A DNA stretch of 64,000 nt from Nocardia fluminea. GTDB taxonomy: Bacteria > Actinomycetota > Actinomycetes > Mycobacteriales > Mycobacteriaceae. The stretch's first letter is position 1. Every line of letters starts with the position of its first letter. The notes under the pieces were generated by a model. It was not told the origin of the DNA, did no database searches, and was given only the letters and a program-made list of their open reading frames with translations. The stretch spans positions 992,001-1,056,000 of the forward strand of contig NZ_PJMW01000002.1 of the NCBI RefSeq assembly GCF_002846365.1. The letters are read 5' to 3'. Position numbers and translations under genes: made by a program. Shown here piece after piece: positions 53,254-59,764 of this stretch.

Positions 53254-54162
53254 TCAGGGCAGGGAGTACGCGACGTCGATGTGCGCGGGAGCGAATCCGA
53301 GCTTGGTATAGGTGTGCACGGCGGCGGTGTTGTCGGCCTCTGTGTAGAGCAGGACCTCCGTCGACCCGGCCGCGCGCAGGTGCCGCAGACCGGCCAGGGT
53401 GAGCAGTCTGCCCAGGCCACGCCCCTGTGCGGACGGGTCCACCCCGACCACGTACACCTCGCCGGCGGGAGCGGCGTCGGGGTGCTGTTTGGTCCAGTGG
53501 AACCCGAGCAGGCGGTCCGGGTCGGCGATGTCGAACGCCAGGAACAGACCGGCCGGTTCGAACCACGACTCGGCCCGGCGCGCGGCGATATCGCGCTCGG
53601 TCCAGCCGCCCTGTTCGGGGTGCCAGGCGAATGCCGCGTTGTTCACCCGCAGGATCTCGAGGTCGTCGACGGGGCCCGCGTAGGTGCGCAGGATCAGGTC
53701 CGCCGGCAACACGAGTTCCGGTAGCTCCGGGGTTGCCAGCGATCGGCGCATCTGCCACAGCTCACGAGCCGTGACCAGTCCCAGGCCGGTCGCCAGCGCC
53801 TTGGCGGCGGGCAGGTCACCGTGTGCCCACACCCTGGCACCCGTGCCACCCTCGGCCAGTGCGGCACGGACCAGGTCGGTGCCGATGCCGACGCCACGTG
53901 CGCCGGGATCGACGGCGGCCTCGGCCATCGCGGGGTGTTCATCATGTGCCGCAACGAGATTGGCGTATCCCACCAGCTCGCCACCGCGAACCGCCAGCAG
54001 ATGCCGCGTGGCCGGATCGGCTTCGGCGAGCGAGAGCACCGCCTGCTCCGAGACCGGGGCGACACCGTCGGCGTCGGCCGCGCGTTCGAGCAGTGCGCGC
54101 ACCTTGTTCACGGTGCCGGGCTCGATCTCATCGGTCCAGGTCAGGGTTGCTGTATCCGGCAT
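53254..54162 (-). CDS. mshD: mycothiol synthase MshD
   Basis: 302 residues made of two tandem GNAT domains. The N-terminal domain contains EAAVDPGARGVGIGTDLVRAAL and the active C-terminal domain contains GEVYVVGVDPSAQGRGLGRLLTLAGLRHL, with family blocks LLGFHWTKQHPD and EVLLYTEADNTAAVHTYTKLGF. It acetylates Cys-GlcN-Ins with acetyl-CoA in the final step of mycothiol synthesis, the main thiol of actinobacteria. It lies downstream of glnR in the same direction, as in mycobacteria, with 135 nt between them occupied largely by a tandem repeat. Confidence 0.95.
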   Translation of the reverse strand: MPDTATLTWTDEIEPGTVNKVRALLERAADADGVAPVSEQAVLSLAEADPATRHLLAVRGGELVGYANLVAAHDEHPAMAEAAVDPGARGVGIGTDLVRAALAEGGTGARVWAHGDLPAAKALATGLGLVTARELWQMRRSLATPELPELVLPADLILRTYAGPVDDLEILRVNNAAFAWHPEQGGWTERDIAARRAESWFEPAGLFLAFDIADPDRLLGFHWTKQHPDAAPAGEVYVVGVDPSAQGRGLGRLLTLAGLRHLRAAGSTEVLLYTEADNTAAVHTYTKLGFAPAHIDVAYSLP

Positions 54163-54202
54163 CGCCGGGCCTCCTCGATACGCTGCTAGTGCGCGCTGAA
54201 CT

Positions 54203-54318
54203 GCTACTGCGCTGTGCCGTTGGACCGCTACCGTGCTGTGCCGTCGACCGCTACCGCGCTGTGCCGTTGAGCGCTATTGCGCTGTGCCGTCGAAACGCTA
54301 TTGCGCTGTGCCGTTAAG
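54203..54318. repeat. five-copy 23-24 bp tandem repeat at the 3' end of glnR
   Basis: The core GCTGTGCCGT recurs at 54211, 54235, 54258, 54281 and 54305 (period 23-24 bp). On the minus strand each unit reads AACGGCACAGCGCAATAGCG or a close variant, which includes the last codons and stop of glnR (N-G-T-A-Q-stop). The coding end is therefore the first unit and the other four are downstream copies ahead of mshD. Confidence 0.85.
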
Positions 54319-55062
54319 CGGGGCGAAGGAGTCGTCGCCGTCGATGTCCTCGTCGACGAAGGTCACCGCGGGCTCGCCCTTGGCCGTGGCCGTGCGGGCC
54401 GGGCGCACCGCCTTGTAGCCGACGTTGCGCACGGTGCCGATCAGCGACTCGTACTCGGTGCCGAGTTTGGCGCGCAGGCGCCGCACGTGCACGTCGACGG
54501 TGCGGGTGCCGCCGAAGAAGTCGTAGCCCCAGACCTCCTGCAGCAGCTGGGCGCGGGTGAACACCCGGCCCGCATGCTGCGCGAGGTACTTGAGCAGCTC
54601 GAATTCCTTGTAGGTGAGGTCGAGCGGGCGACCACGCAGGCGCGCGGTGTAGGTGCCCTCGTCGATCACCAGCTCACCCAGGGTGATCTTGCCGGTGTTC
54701 TCCGGGCTGGCGACCCCACCGTTGCGGCCGACCAGCAGCCGCAAGCGCGCGTCGAGCTCGGCGGGACCGGTCCCGGGCAGCAGGATGTCGTCCAGACCCC
54801 AGTCCGCGTTGACCGCCACCAGGCCGCCCTCGGTCAGGACCGCGACGACCGGCACCGAGGAGCCGGTGCTGCCCAGGAGCCGGCACAGACCGCGCGCGGC
54901 GGCCAGGTCGGTTCTGGCGTCGACCAGCGCGACATCGGCGCTGCTCGCTTCCAGCAGGGACGACACCTCGGTCGGCGCGGGCCGGACGTTGTGCGCCAAG
55001 AGCGTCAACGACGGCAGCACCGCATCGGGGTTGGGGTCGGAGGTCAGTAGGAGCAGCTCCAT
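54298..55062 (-). CDS. glnR: nitrogen-response regulator GlnR (OmpR-type winged helix)
   Basis: 254 residues. The N-terminal receiver-like domain begins [19 protein letters not shown] and contains [10 protein letters not shown]; it lacks the full phosphorylation pocket, as GlnR orphan regulators do. The C-terminal winged helix has [40 protein letters not shown] and [18 protein letters not shown], nearly identical to mycobacterial GlnR (Rv0818). It controls ammonium assimilation genes. AGGAGGAG precedes the ATG by about 6 nt. The acidic C-terminal tail ends inside a tandem-repeat array. Confidence 0.93.
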   Translation of the reverse strand: MELLLLTSDPNPDAVLPSLTLLAHNVRPAPTEVSSLLEASSADVALVDARTDLAAARGLCRLLGSTGSSVPVVAVLTEGGLVAVNADWGLDDILLPGTGPAELDARLRLLVGRNGGVASPENTGKITLGELVIDEGTYTARLRGRPLDLTYKEFELLKYLAQHAGRVFTRAQLLQEVWGYDFFGGTRTVDVHVRRLRAKLGTEYESLIGTVRNVGYKAVRPARTATAKGEPAVTFVDEDIDGDDSFAPLNGTAQ

Positions 55063-55331
55063 GGGGCTCTCCTCCTATCTCGTTGCTCCGCGGACGACAG
55101 CAGCCGCGTAGCTACGTCGCCGAAACACAGGTTAAGTCGTGTGCAACATTAGCGCCTCCACAGCCACTACCTCGCAACACGGCGTCCATTTTGTGTCGTT
55201 CGCTCCGGCCCCGGCTGCGGGCCGTCCCGCTTCTGGACTGACCGGAGGGTGCGACGAAGGAGTGCCCGCAGGGAGGGAAGAAGCGAGACCAGGGGCCCGC
55301 GACCCGCGGCGCCAGCCGCTAGTCTCACAGC

Positions 55332-56180
55332 ATGCGCAAGCTGATCATCGGGCTTCTCTGCCTGGCCGGTTTGGCGGTGGTCATCGATTTCGGCGCCGCC
55401 GCCTATTCGGAGTACCACGTCTCCCGTCAACTGCGGGCGGGCGCGGATCTGTCCGCCGATCCGGAAGTCACGTTCCACGGATTCCCGTTCACCGCCCAGG
55501 CGATGAGCGGGCGCTACGACGACGTGACGATCCGCGCCCGCGCCGTGCGCCCCGACATCCCCGGCGAGGTCGGCATCGAGGCCAAGCTGCAGGGCTTGCA
55601 CGCCTCGGCCGGTGAGTTGCTCGACGGCGCGGCGCGCACCGCGCAGGTCGACCGGATCGACGCGCTGATGCGTTTCGAGCCCACCGAGCTCGGCAAACTC
55701 TTCGGCATTCCCGACCTGCAGGTCCACACCCCGCCGGCCGACAAGTCCGACGGCACCGGCGGGTCCGGCGGCTCGGGGATGACCACCGCGGGCGTCCTCG
55801 TCCTCAAGGGCACCCTGCCGACCGCGGCCAATGGGCGGGTCCTGCCCGCCGGTGTCACCCCGTCCAGTTCCGCGACGCGGGTGCCGGTGCAGATCCAGGC
55901 CGACCTGCTGCTCGAGGGCGACAAGGTCCGCATCCAGGCGACCGGGTTCTACACCGACACCACCAGCACGGTCGACACCACCGCCGCGGTGAAGACCGAG
56001 TCGAAGATCCCCGAGACCGATCATGCCGCTGTCCTCGCCCGATTCAGCCGTACGATCGATATCAAGGAGTTGCCGTTCGGTGTCGCACCGACCGAGGTGT
56101 CGGCGCTCGGCGGCCAGATCGTCGTCGAGGGTGTCGGCCGCAACGTCACCATCGACCTGGACCGATTGCAGCAACCATGA
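55332..56180 (+). CDS. lmeA: LmeA family (DUF2993) phospholipid-binding protein
   Basis: 282 residues. An N-terminal signal or anchor helix (LIIGLLCLAGLAVVIDFGAAA) is followed by the LmeA/DUF2993 fold: YSEYHVSRQLRAGADL, VTFHGFPFTAQAMSGRYDDVTI and the C-terminal IDIKELPFGVAPTEV segment. In mycobacteria LmeA is a periplasmic factor needed for lipomannan mannan-chain elongation. TAGTCT (55320-55325) lies exactly 6 nt before the ATG, predicting a leaderless transcript. Its stop overlaps the thiX start by 4 nt. Confidence 0.88.
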   Translation: MRKLIIGLLCLAGLAVVIDFGAAAYSEYHVSRQLRAGADLSADPEVTFHGFPFTAQAMSGRYDDVTIRARAVRPDIPGEVGIEAKLQGLHASAGELLDGAARTAQVDRIDALMRFEPTELGKLFGIPDLQVHTPPADKSDGTGGSGGSGMTTAGVLVLKGTLPTAANGRVLPAGVTPSSSATRVPVQIQADLLLEGDKVRIQATGFYTDTTSTVDTTAAVKTESKIPETDHAAVLARFSRTIDIKELPFGVAPTEVSALGGQIVVEGVGRNVTIDLDRLQQP

Positions 56181-56611
56181 TCGAGATCGTCATTCTGGCC
56201 GCCGTCATCGCGGCCGCCGTCGCGGTCGGCGTGTACCTGTCACGCAGGCAGGGGCAGGTTCGTCCCGCCACCCTCGACCCCGAGACCGAGCAGCGCGCCC
56301 GCCTGCTCGACGCCGCCGGTGTGACCGGGCAGGCCCCCGCGGTGCTGCACTTCTCCGCCGATTGGTGCGGCCCGTGTGACGCGGTCCGCCGGGTCGTCGC
56401 CGGGGTCACCGCCGACCTGTCGGAGTCCCCGAATGCCCCGCGCGACATCGAGATCGATATCGACGCCGATCCCGCGCTGGCCCGTGAGCTCAACGTGCTC
56501 TCCCTGCCGACGACCTTCGTCTTCGACGCCGAGGGCAAAGAACGCTTCCGCATCTCCGGCGTCCCCAAGGCGGGCGATCTGCGCACCGCCCTCGAGCCCC
56601 TGACGGTGTGA
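56177..56611 (+). CDS. thiX: membrane-anchored thioredoxin-like protein (ThiX)
   Basis: 144 residues. An N-terminal helix (VILAAVIAAAVAVGVYLS) anchors a thioredoxin fold with active site WCGPC at about residues 63-67 (FSADWCGPCDAVRR) and the cis-Pro segment LPTTFVFD. It probably reduces disulfides or sulfur intermediates near the membrane. The adjacent genes for sulfurtransferase and DUF4395 suggest a link with thiosulfate/cysteine metabolism, as in Rv0816c of M. tuberculosis. ATG 56177 overlaps the lmeA stop. Confidence 0.9.
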   Translation: MIEIVILAAVIAAAVAVGVYLSRRQGQVRPATLDPETEQRARLLDAAGVTGQAPAVLHFSADWCGPCDAVRRVVAGVTADLSESPNAPRDIEIDIDADPALARELNVLSLPTTFVFDAEGKERFRISGVPKAGDLRTALEPLTV

Positions 56612-56660
56612 TCCAGCCCCGTATTCAAGGGGGGCCGAGACATTCTCCGTGGAGACCGGG

Positions 56661-56666
56661 TAAACT
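56661..56666 (+). promoter_or_regulatory. -10 element of the leaderless Cys-leader transcript
   Basis: TAAACT lies exactly 7 nt before GTG 56674, the spacing expected if transcription starts at the G of the start codon. Confidence 0.65.
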
Positions 56667-56673
56667 ACTCCTC

Positions 56674-56760
56674 GTGCAAACCGACCACGAGCTGATGCTC
56701 ACCCGACGCCGCACAGTTGATCTGTGTCGCCTCGGTGGTTGTTGCTGCCTGTGCTGCTGA
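56674..56760 (+). CDS. poly-cysteine leader peptide (Cys-responsive attenuator)
   Basis: A 28-codon ORF whose end reads GGCCCLCC, six cysteines in the last eleven codons, after an RRRTVDLCR motif found in actinobacterial leader peptides. Leaderless poly-Cys sORFs that attenuate downstream sulfur genes when cysteine is abundant are established in mycobacteria, in front of the equivalent sulfurtransferase operon. The DUF4395-cysA2-sseC genes start 124 nt downstream. GTG 56674 is 7 nt after TAAACT, so the mRNA should be leaderless. Confidence 0.85.
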   Translation: MQTDHELMLTRRRTVDLCRLGGCCCLCC

Positions 56761-56884
56761 TTGATCGGCTTTTTCTCTCCCGAGATTTCTGACGTCGATC
56801 CATGCCCGCCGTGCGAGTGATCCTCTGGATCCCCCGGTGACCAGGCAGATCCCCCTGACTTACCCAAGCCCAGGAGTTCGCACA

Positions 56885-57355
56885 ATGACCCGTTCCTCTG
56901 ACTCTCCCCCTCGCGTCGATGTTCGCGGGCCGCGTTTCGTGGCCTGGATCACCACCGGCGTGCTGGTTCTCGTCCTCGCCGTCAGCGCTCTCTCGACCGC
57001 CGCGGCCGCGATCCTGATCGGCCTGCAGGCCGTCGTGTTCGCGATCGGCGCGATCAGTGGCCCTGCCAAGCACCCTTACGGCCGGATCTACGCCGCGCTC
57101 GTCGCGCCACGCAACGGTCCCCCCACCGAGACAGAGCCCGTGCCCCCGCTGCGTTTCGCGCAAGCGCTCGGCTTCGTGTTCGCCGGTCTCTCCCTGCTGG
57201 GCTTCGCGCTCGGCTCCTCGATCGTCGGCGCGGTGTTCGCCGGCTTCGCCCTGTTCGCGGCGTTCTTGAACGCGGCGTTCGGGGTTTGCCTGGGCTGCCA
57301 GATCTATCCCCTGGTTGCCCGTTTCCGCCGGTCACCAGCCCCGGCACCGAACTGA
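56885..57355 (+). CDS. DUF4395 membrane protein of the sulfur operon
   Basis: 156 residues with four hydrophobic segments (about 18-36, 38-56, 88-104, 106-128). The DUF4395 motif is VDVRGPRFVAWIT at the N-terminus and a conserved C-L-G-C pair in FGVCLGCQIYPLV at the C-terminus. The dithiol suggests transport or redox handling of a sulfur compound. ATG 56885 has AGGAG 8 nt upstream; a longer frame from 56837 is not supported. It lies 49 nt before cysA2 and downstream of the poly-Cys leader. Confidence 0.85.
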   Translation: MTRSSDSPPRVDVRGPRFVAWITTGVLVLVLAVSALSTAAAAILIGLQAVVFAIGAISGPAKHPYGRIYAALVAPRNGPPTETEPVPPLRFAQALGFVFAGLSLLGFALGSSIVGAVFAGFALFAAFLNAAFGVCLGCQIYPLVARFRRSPAPAPN

Positions 57356-57403
57356 GCTACGGCTTTGAACCGACCCCTGCACGTCATCTCTGAAAGGAAC
57401 AAC

Positions 57404-58237
57404 ATGGCTCGCTCCGATGTCCTGGTCTCCGTTGACTGGGCCGAAGAGAACCTCAACGCCCCCGGCGTCGTCTTCGTCGAGGTCGACGAGGACACCTCCG
57501 CCTACGAAGGTGGCCACATCGAAGGCGCCATCCGCCTTGACTGGAAGACCGACCTGCAGGATCAGGTCCGTCGCGACTTCGTGAACCAGGAGCAGTTCTC
57601 CGACCTGCTCTCGGCGCGTGGCATCGGCAACGACGACACCGTGGTGCTCTACGGCGGCAACAACAACTGGTTCGCGGCCTACGCCTACTGGTACTTCAAG
57701 CTGTACGGCCACAACGACGTCAAGCTGCTCGACGGCGGCCGCAAGAAGTGGGAGCTCGACGGTCGTCCGCTCTCGCGTGACGCGGTCACCCGCCCGGCCA
57801 CCCAGTACAAGGCCGCCGCTCCCGACCTGAGCATCCGCGCGTTCCGTGACGAGGTCATCGCGGCCATCGGCACCAAGAACCTGGTCGACGTGCGCAGCCC
57901 CGACGAGTTCTCGGGCAAGATCCTCGCGCCCGCGCACCTGCCGCAGGAGCAGAGCCAGCGTCCCGGCCACATCCCGGGCGCGATCAACGTGCCGTGGAGC
58001 AAGGCCGCGAACGAGGACGGCACCTTCCGCAGCGACGCCGATCTGGCCGAGCTGTACAAGGACGCGGGCCTGGACGGCGAGAAGGAAACCATCGCCTACT
58101 GCCGCATCGGCGAGCGTTCCTCGCACACCTGGTTCGTGCTGCAGGAGCTGCTCGGCCACCAGAACGTCAAGAACTACGACGGCAGCTGGACCGAATACGG
58201 TTCCCTCGTCGGAGCGCCTATCGAGTTGGGAGCGTAA
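57404..58237 (+). CDS. cysA2: thiosulfate sulfurtransferase (rhodanese) CysA2/SseA-type
   Basis: 277 residues, two rhodanese domains. The N-terminal inactive domain has VSVDWAEENL and GHIEGAIRLDWKTDLQD; the C-terminal active domain has NLVDVRSPDEFSGKI and the catalytic cysteine loop IAYCRIGERSSHTWF (Cys about 233). It transfers sulfane sulfur from thiosulfate or mercaptopyruvate to thiol acceptors. ATG 57404 follows GAAAGGA. It is co-transcribed with sseC 5 nt downstream, and both probably respond to the Cys leader. Confidence 0.94.
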   Translation: MARSDVLVSVDWAEENLNAPGVVFVEVDEDTSAYEGGHIEGAIRLDWKTDLQDQVRRDFVNQEQFSDLLSARGIGNDDTVVLYGGNNNWFAAYAYWYFKLYGHNDVKLLDGGRKKWELDGRPLSRDAVTRPATQYKAAAPDLSIRAFRDEVIAAIGTKNLVDVRSPDEFSGKILAPAHLPQEQSQRPGHIPGAINVPWSKAANEDGTFRSDADLAELYKDAGLDGEKETIAYCRIGERSSHTWFVLQELLGHQNVKNYDGSWTEYGSLVGAPIELGA

Positions 58238-58242
58238 TCAAT

Positions 58243-58548
58243 ATGTGTGCAGCACCTACCCAGGGTCAGGCCATCCCGGCGGGCGTCGATGTGGAGAAGG
58301 AAACGGTCATCACCGGCCGTGTCCTGAGCACCGACGGCCAGCCCGTCGGCGGCGCGTTCGTGCGTCTGCTCGACGGCAACGGTGACTTCACCGCCGAGGT
58401 CGTCGCCTCCGGCACCGGTGACTTCCGCTTCTTCGCCGCGCCGGGTTCGTGGACCCTGCGCGCGCTGTCCTCGTCGGGCAACGGCTCCGCCGAGATCAGC
58501 CCCGAGGGCGCGGGCATCCACTCGGTCGACGTCGCGGTCGCCAAGTAA
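58243..58548 (+). CDS. sseC: SseC family protein (DUF1416)
   Basis: 101 residues. It begins MCAAPTQGQAIPAGVDVEKE and contains the family core GRVLSTDGQPVGGAFVRLLDGNGDFTAE split by a beta-rich segment; the fold is a transthyretin/CnaB-like sandwich. It always accompanies cysA-type sulfurtransferases in actinobacteria and is presumed to act in sulfur transfer, without a proven activity. The start is 5 nt after the cysA2 stop. A strong terminator follows. Confidence 0.9.
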   Translation: MCAAPTQGQAIPAGVDVEKETVITGRVLSTDGQPVGGAFVRLLDGNGDFTAEVVASGTGDFRFFAAPGSWTLRALSSSGNGSAEISPEGAGIHSVDVAVAK

Positions 58549-58558
58549 GAAAGCTCAC

Positions 58559-58602
58559 AACGGCCCTGGTAGTCCCTGTGCGGGAACTACCAGGGCCGTT
58601 TT
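58559..58602 (+). terminator. Rho-independent terminator of the cysA2-sseC operon
   Basis: AACGGCCCTGGTAGT (58559-58573) pairs perfectly with ACTACCAGGGCCGTT (58586-58600), followed by T4. Confidence 0.93.
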
Positions 58603-58636
58603 CGTATCTGTCGCGAGCAGTAGCTAGACTCCGATT

Positions 58637-58732
58637 GTGGTCATCTTCTTCGAGGTACTCCTTGTCGCCGTGTCGATTCTCATCGGCTGGTTCGGCCTGT
58701 ACGTCTTCTACCGGCTCTTCACCGAGTCATGA
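58637..58732 (+). CDS. 31-residue leaderless small membrane protein
   Basis: A 31-codon ORF that is almost entirely one hydrophobic helix ([20 protein letters not shown]) with a short polar end (YRLFTES). TAGACT (58625-58630) lies exactly 6 nt before GTG 58637, predicting a leaderless mRNA. Its stop overlaps the start of the nitrobindin-like gene by 4 nt (ATGA), so translation is coupled. It may anchor or regulate that protein, or act chiefly as a translated upstream ORF. I do not recognise a named family. Confidence 0.6.
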   Translation: MVIFFEVLLVAVSILIGWFGLYVFYRLFTES

Positions 58733-59421
58733 GCGGGCTCGCTGGCGAAGGTAACGAACCGGCCGAGCGAGCGAGCACAGAGCAGGACGCTCCGGCCGAG
58801 CGTCGTAGTGGCGACGAGGCGGTGAACGTCGCGGCTGAACGGGCGAAAGAGACCGGCGCCCGCAATATTTCGGTCCTGCCGGGTCTTCCCGTGCCCGAAG
58901 ACACCGCCAATCTGCGCCTCGGGCCGGATCTGAACCACGCCATGCTGGCGCTGCTGCCGCTGGTCGGTGTGTGGCGCGGCGAGGGCGAGGGCAATCACCC
59001 CGCCGACGGTGACTACCGGTTCGGCCAGCAGATCATCGTCTCCCACGACGGCGGCGACTACCTGGCCTGGGAATCGCAGACCTGGAAGCTCGACGCCGAG
59101 GGTAAGTACACCGGACCGGATCTGCGCGAGAGCGGCTACTGGCGGGTCGGCGGCGAGGGCACCGAGGAGATGCTCGAACTGCTGCTCACCCACAGCAACG
59201 GCGTCGTCGAGCTGTACTACGGCAAGGCCCGCAATCAGGCCTCCTGGGAGCTCGCGACCGACGTCTCCATCCGCAGCACGTCCGGCGCGGTGGTGGGCGG
59301 CGCGAAACGCCTCTACGGCATCGTCGACAACGGCGACCTCGCCTACGTGGAAGAGCGGGTGGACCCCGACGGCGCGCTCGTCCCTCGCCTGTCGGCGCGG
59401 CTCGTCCGCTATATCGGCTGA
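58729..59421 (+). CDS. nitrobindin / FABP-like beta-barrel protein (UPF0678, Rv0813c-type)
   Basis: 230 residues. A polar ~70-residue extension precedes a 10-stranded barrel with the signature [17 protein letters not shown] (G-x-W-x-G-x-G-x-G). In heme-binding nitrobindins the proximal His lies in a C-terminal H-L-x-A-x-L-x-R segment; here that segment is [12 protein letters not shown], with Arg in place of His. Heme binding is therefore uncertain, and a fatty-acid-type ligand, as suggested for the Rv0813c structure, is possible. It is coupled to the 31-residue membrane peptide upstream. Confidence 0.85.
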   Translation: MSGLAGEGNEPAERASTEQDAPAERRSGDEAVNVAAERAKETGARNISVLPGLPVPEDTANLRLGPDLNHAMLALLPLVGVWRGEGEGNHPADGDYRFGQQIIVSHDGGDYLAWESQTWKLDAEGKYTGPDLRESGYWRVGGEGTEEMLELLLTHSNGVVELYYGKARNQASWELATDVSIRSTSGAVVGGAKRLYGIVDNGDLAYVEERVDPDGALVPRLSARLVRYIG

Positions 59422-59432
59422 GATTCTTCGCG

Positions 59433-59470
59433 AACGGCCCGTCCGGATCATTCCGGGCGGGCCGTTCTCG
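59433..59470 (+). terminator. hairpin after the nitrobindin-like gene
   Basis: AACGGCCCG-t-CCGG pairs with CCGG-g-CGGGCCGTT across ATCATT, 11 nt after the stop. It would also end a minus-strand transcript from 59680. Confidence 0.8.
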
Positions 59471-59483
59471 TCGGGAAATGGAG

Positions 59484-59680
59484 CGACCCCCGAGCCGTTC
59501 CAGCGCATTCTGTGAACGCGATGGTCCCGGTTGGATCGTCCGGGGGCTCGGGGGTCGGGTGACTGCCTGGGATTCGCTCAGCGCACCGCTGGGGAACCTT
59601 CCGCAGTGGAGCTGCTAGCGGGCAGCCACCTCACGCATCCGATGAACATACATTCTTCAGACCACCTCCTCTCTTGTGTA
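59484..59680 (-). ncRNA. candidate structured small RNA with three-way junction
   Basis: A minus-strand promoter (TTGCCG at 59710-59715, 17-nt spacer, TAGATT at 59687-59692) predicts transcription from about 59680. The 3' part folds into an outer perfect 13-bp stem, CGACCCCCGAGCC (59545-59557 on this strand) with its complement at 59484-59496, enclosing CCCGG/CCGGG and CGCGTTC/GAATGCG inner hairpins. The 5' part holds a 12-codon ORF with a strong ribosome site. The 343-nt space between the convergent nitrobindin and cydC genes contains no other gene. Function unknown; the RNA identity is inferred. Confidence 0.5.
59615..59653 (-). CDS. 12-codon ORF with strong Shine-Dalgarno inside the candidate RNA
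   Basis: Encodes MYVHRMREVAAR. An extended Shine-Dalgarno, AGGAGGTGG (59662-59670), precedes the ATG with about 11 nt from the AGGAGG core. The promoter at 59687-59715 gives a 5' leader of about 27 nt. The peptide is basic and has no hydrophobic stretch. It may be a leader peptide or the ribosome site may serve another purpose. Confidence 0.45.
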   Translation of the reverse strand: MYVHRMREVAAR

Positions 59681-59764
59681 CTGATGAATCTAATGGTCCG
59701 CGGCGCGGTCGGCAATCGAATTAATTGCGGCTTTGACCTGTGCGAATACAGACCCTCGGCCGGT

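Noticed and set aside
54203..54318. CRISPR array
   Set aside because: The units are contiguous 23-24 bp copies without unique spacers and derive from the glnR 3' end.
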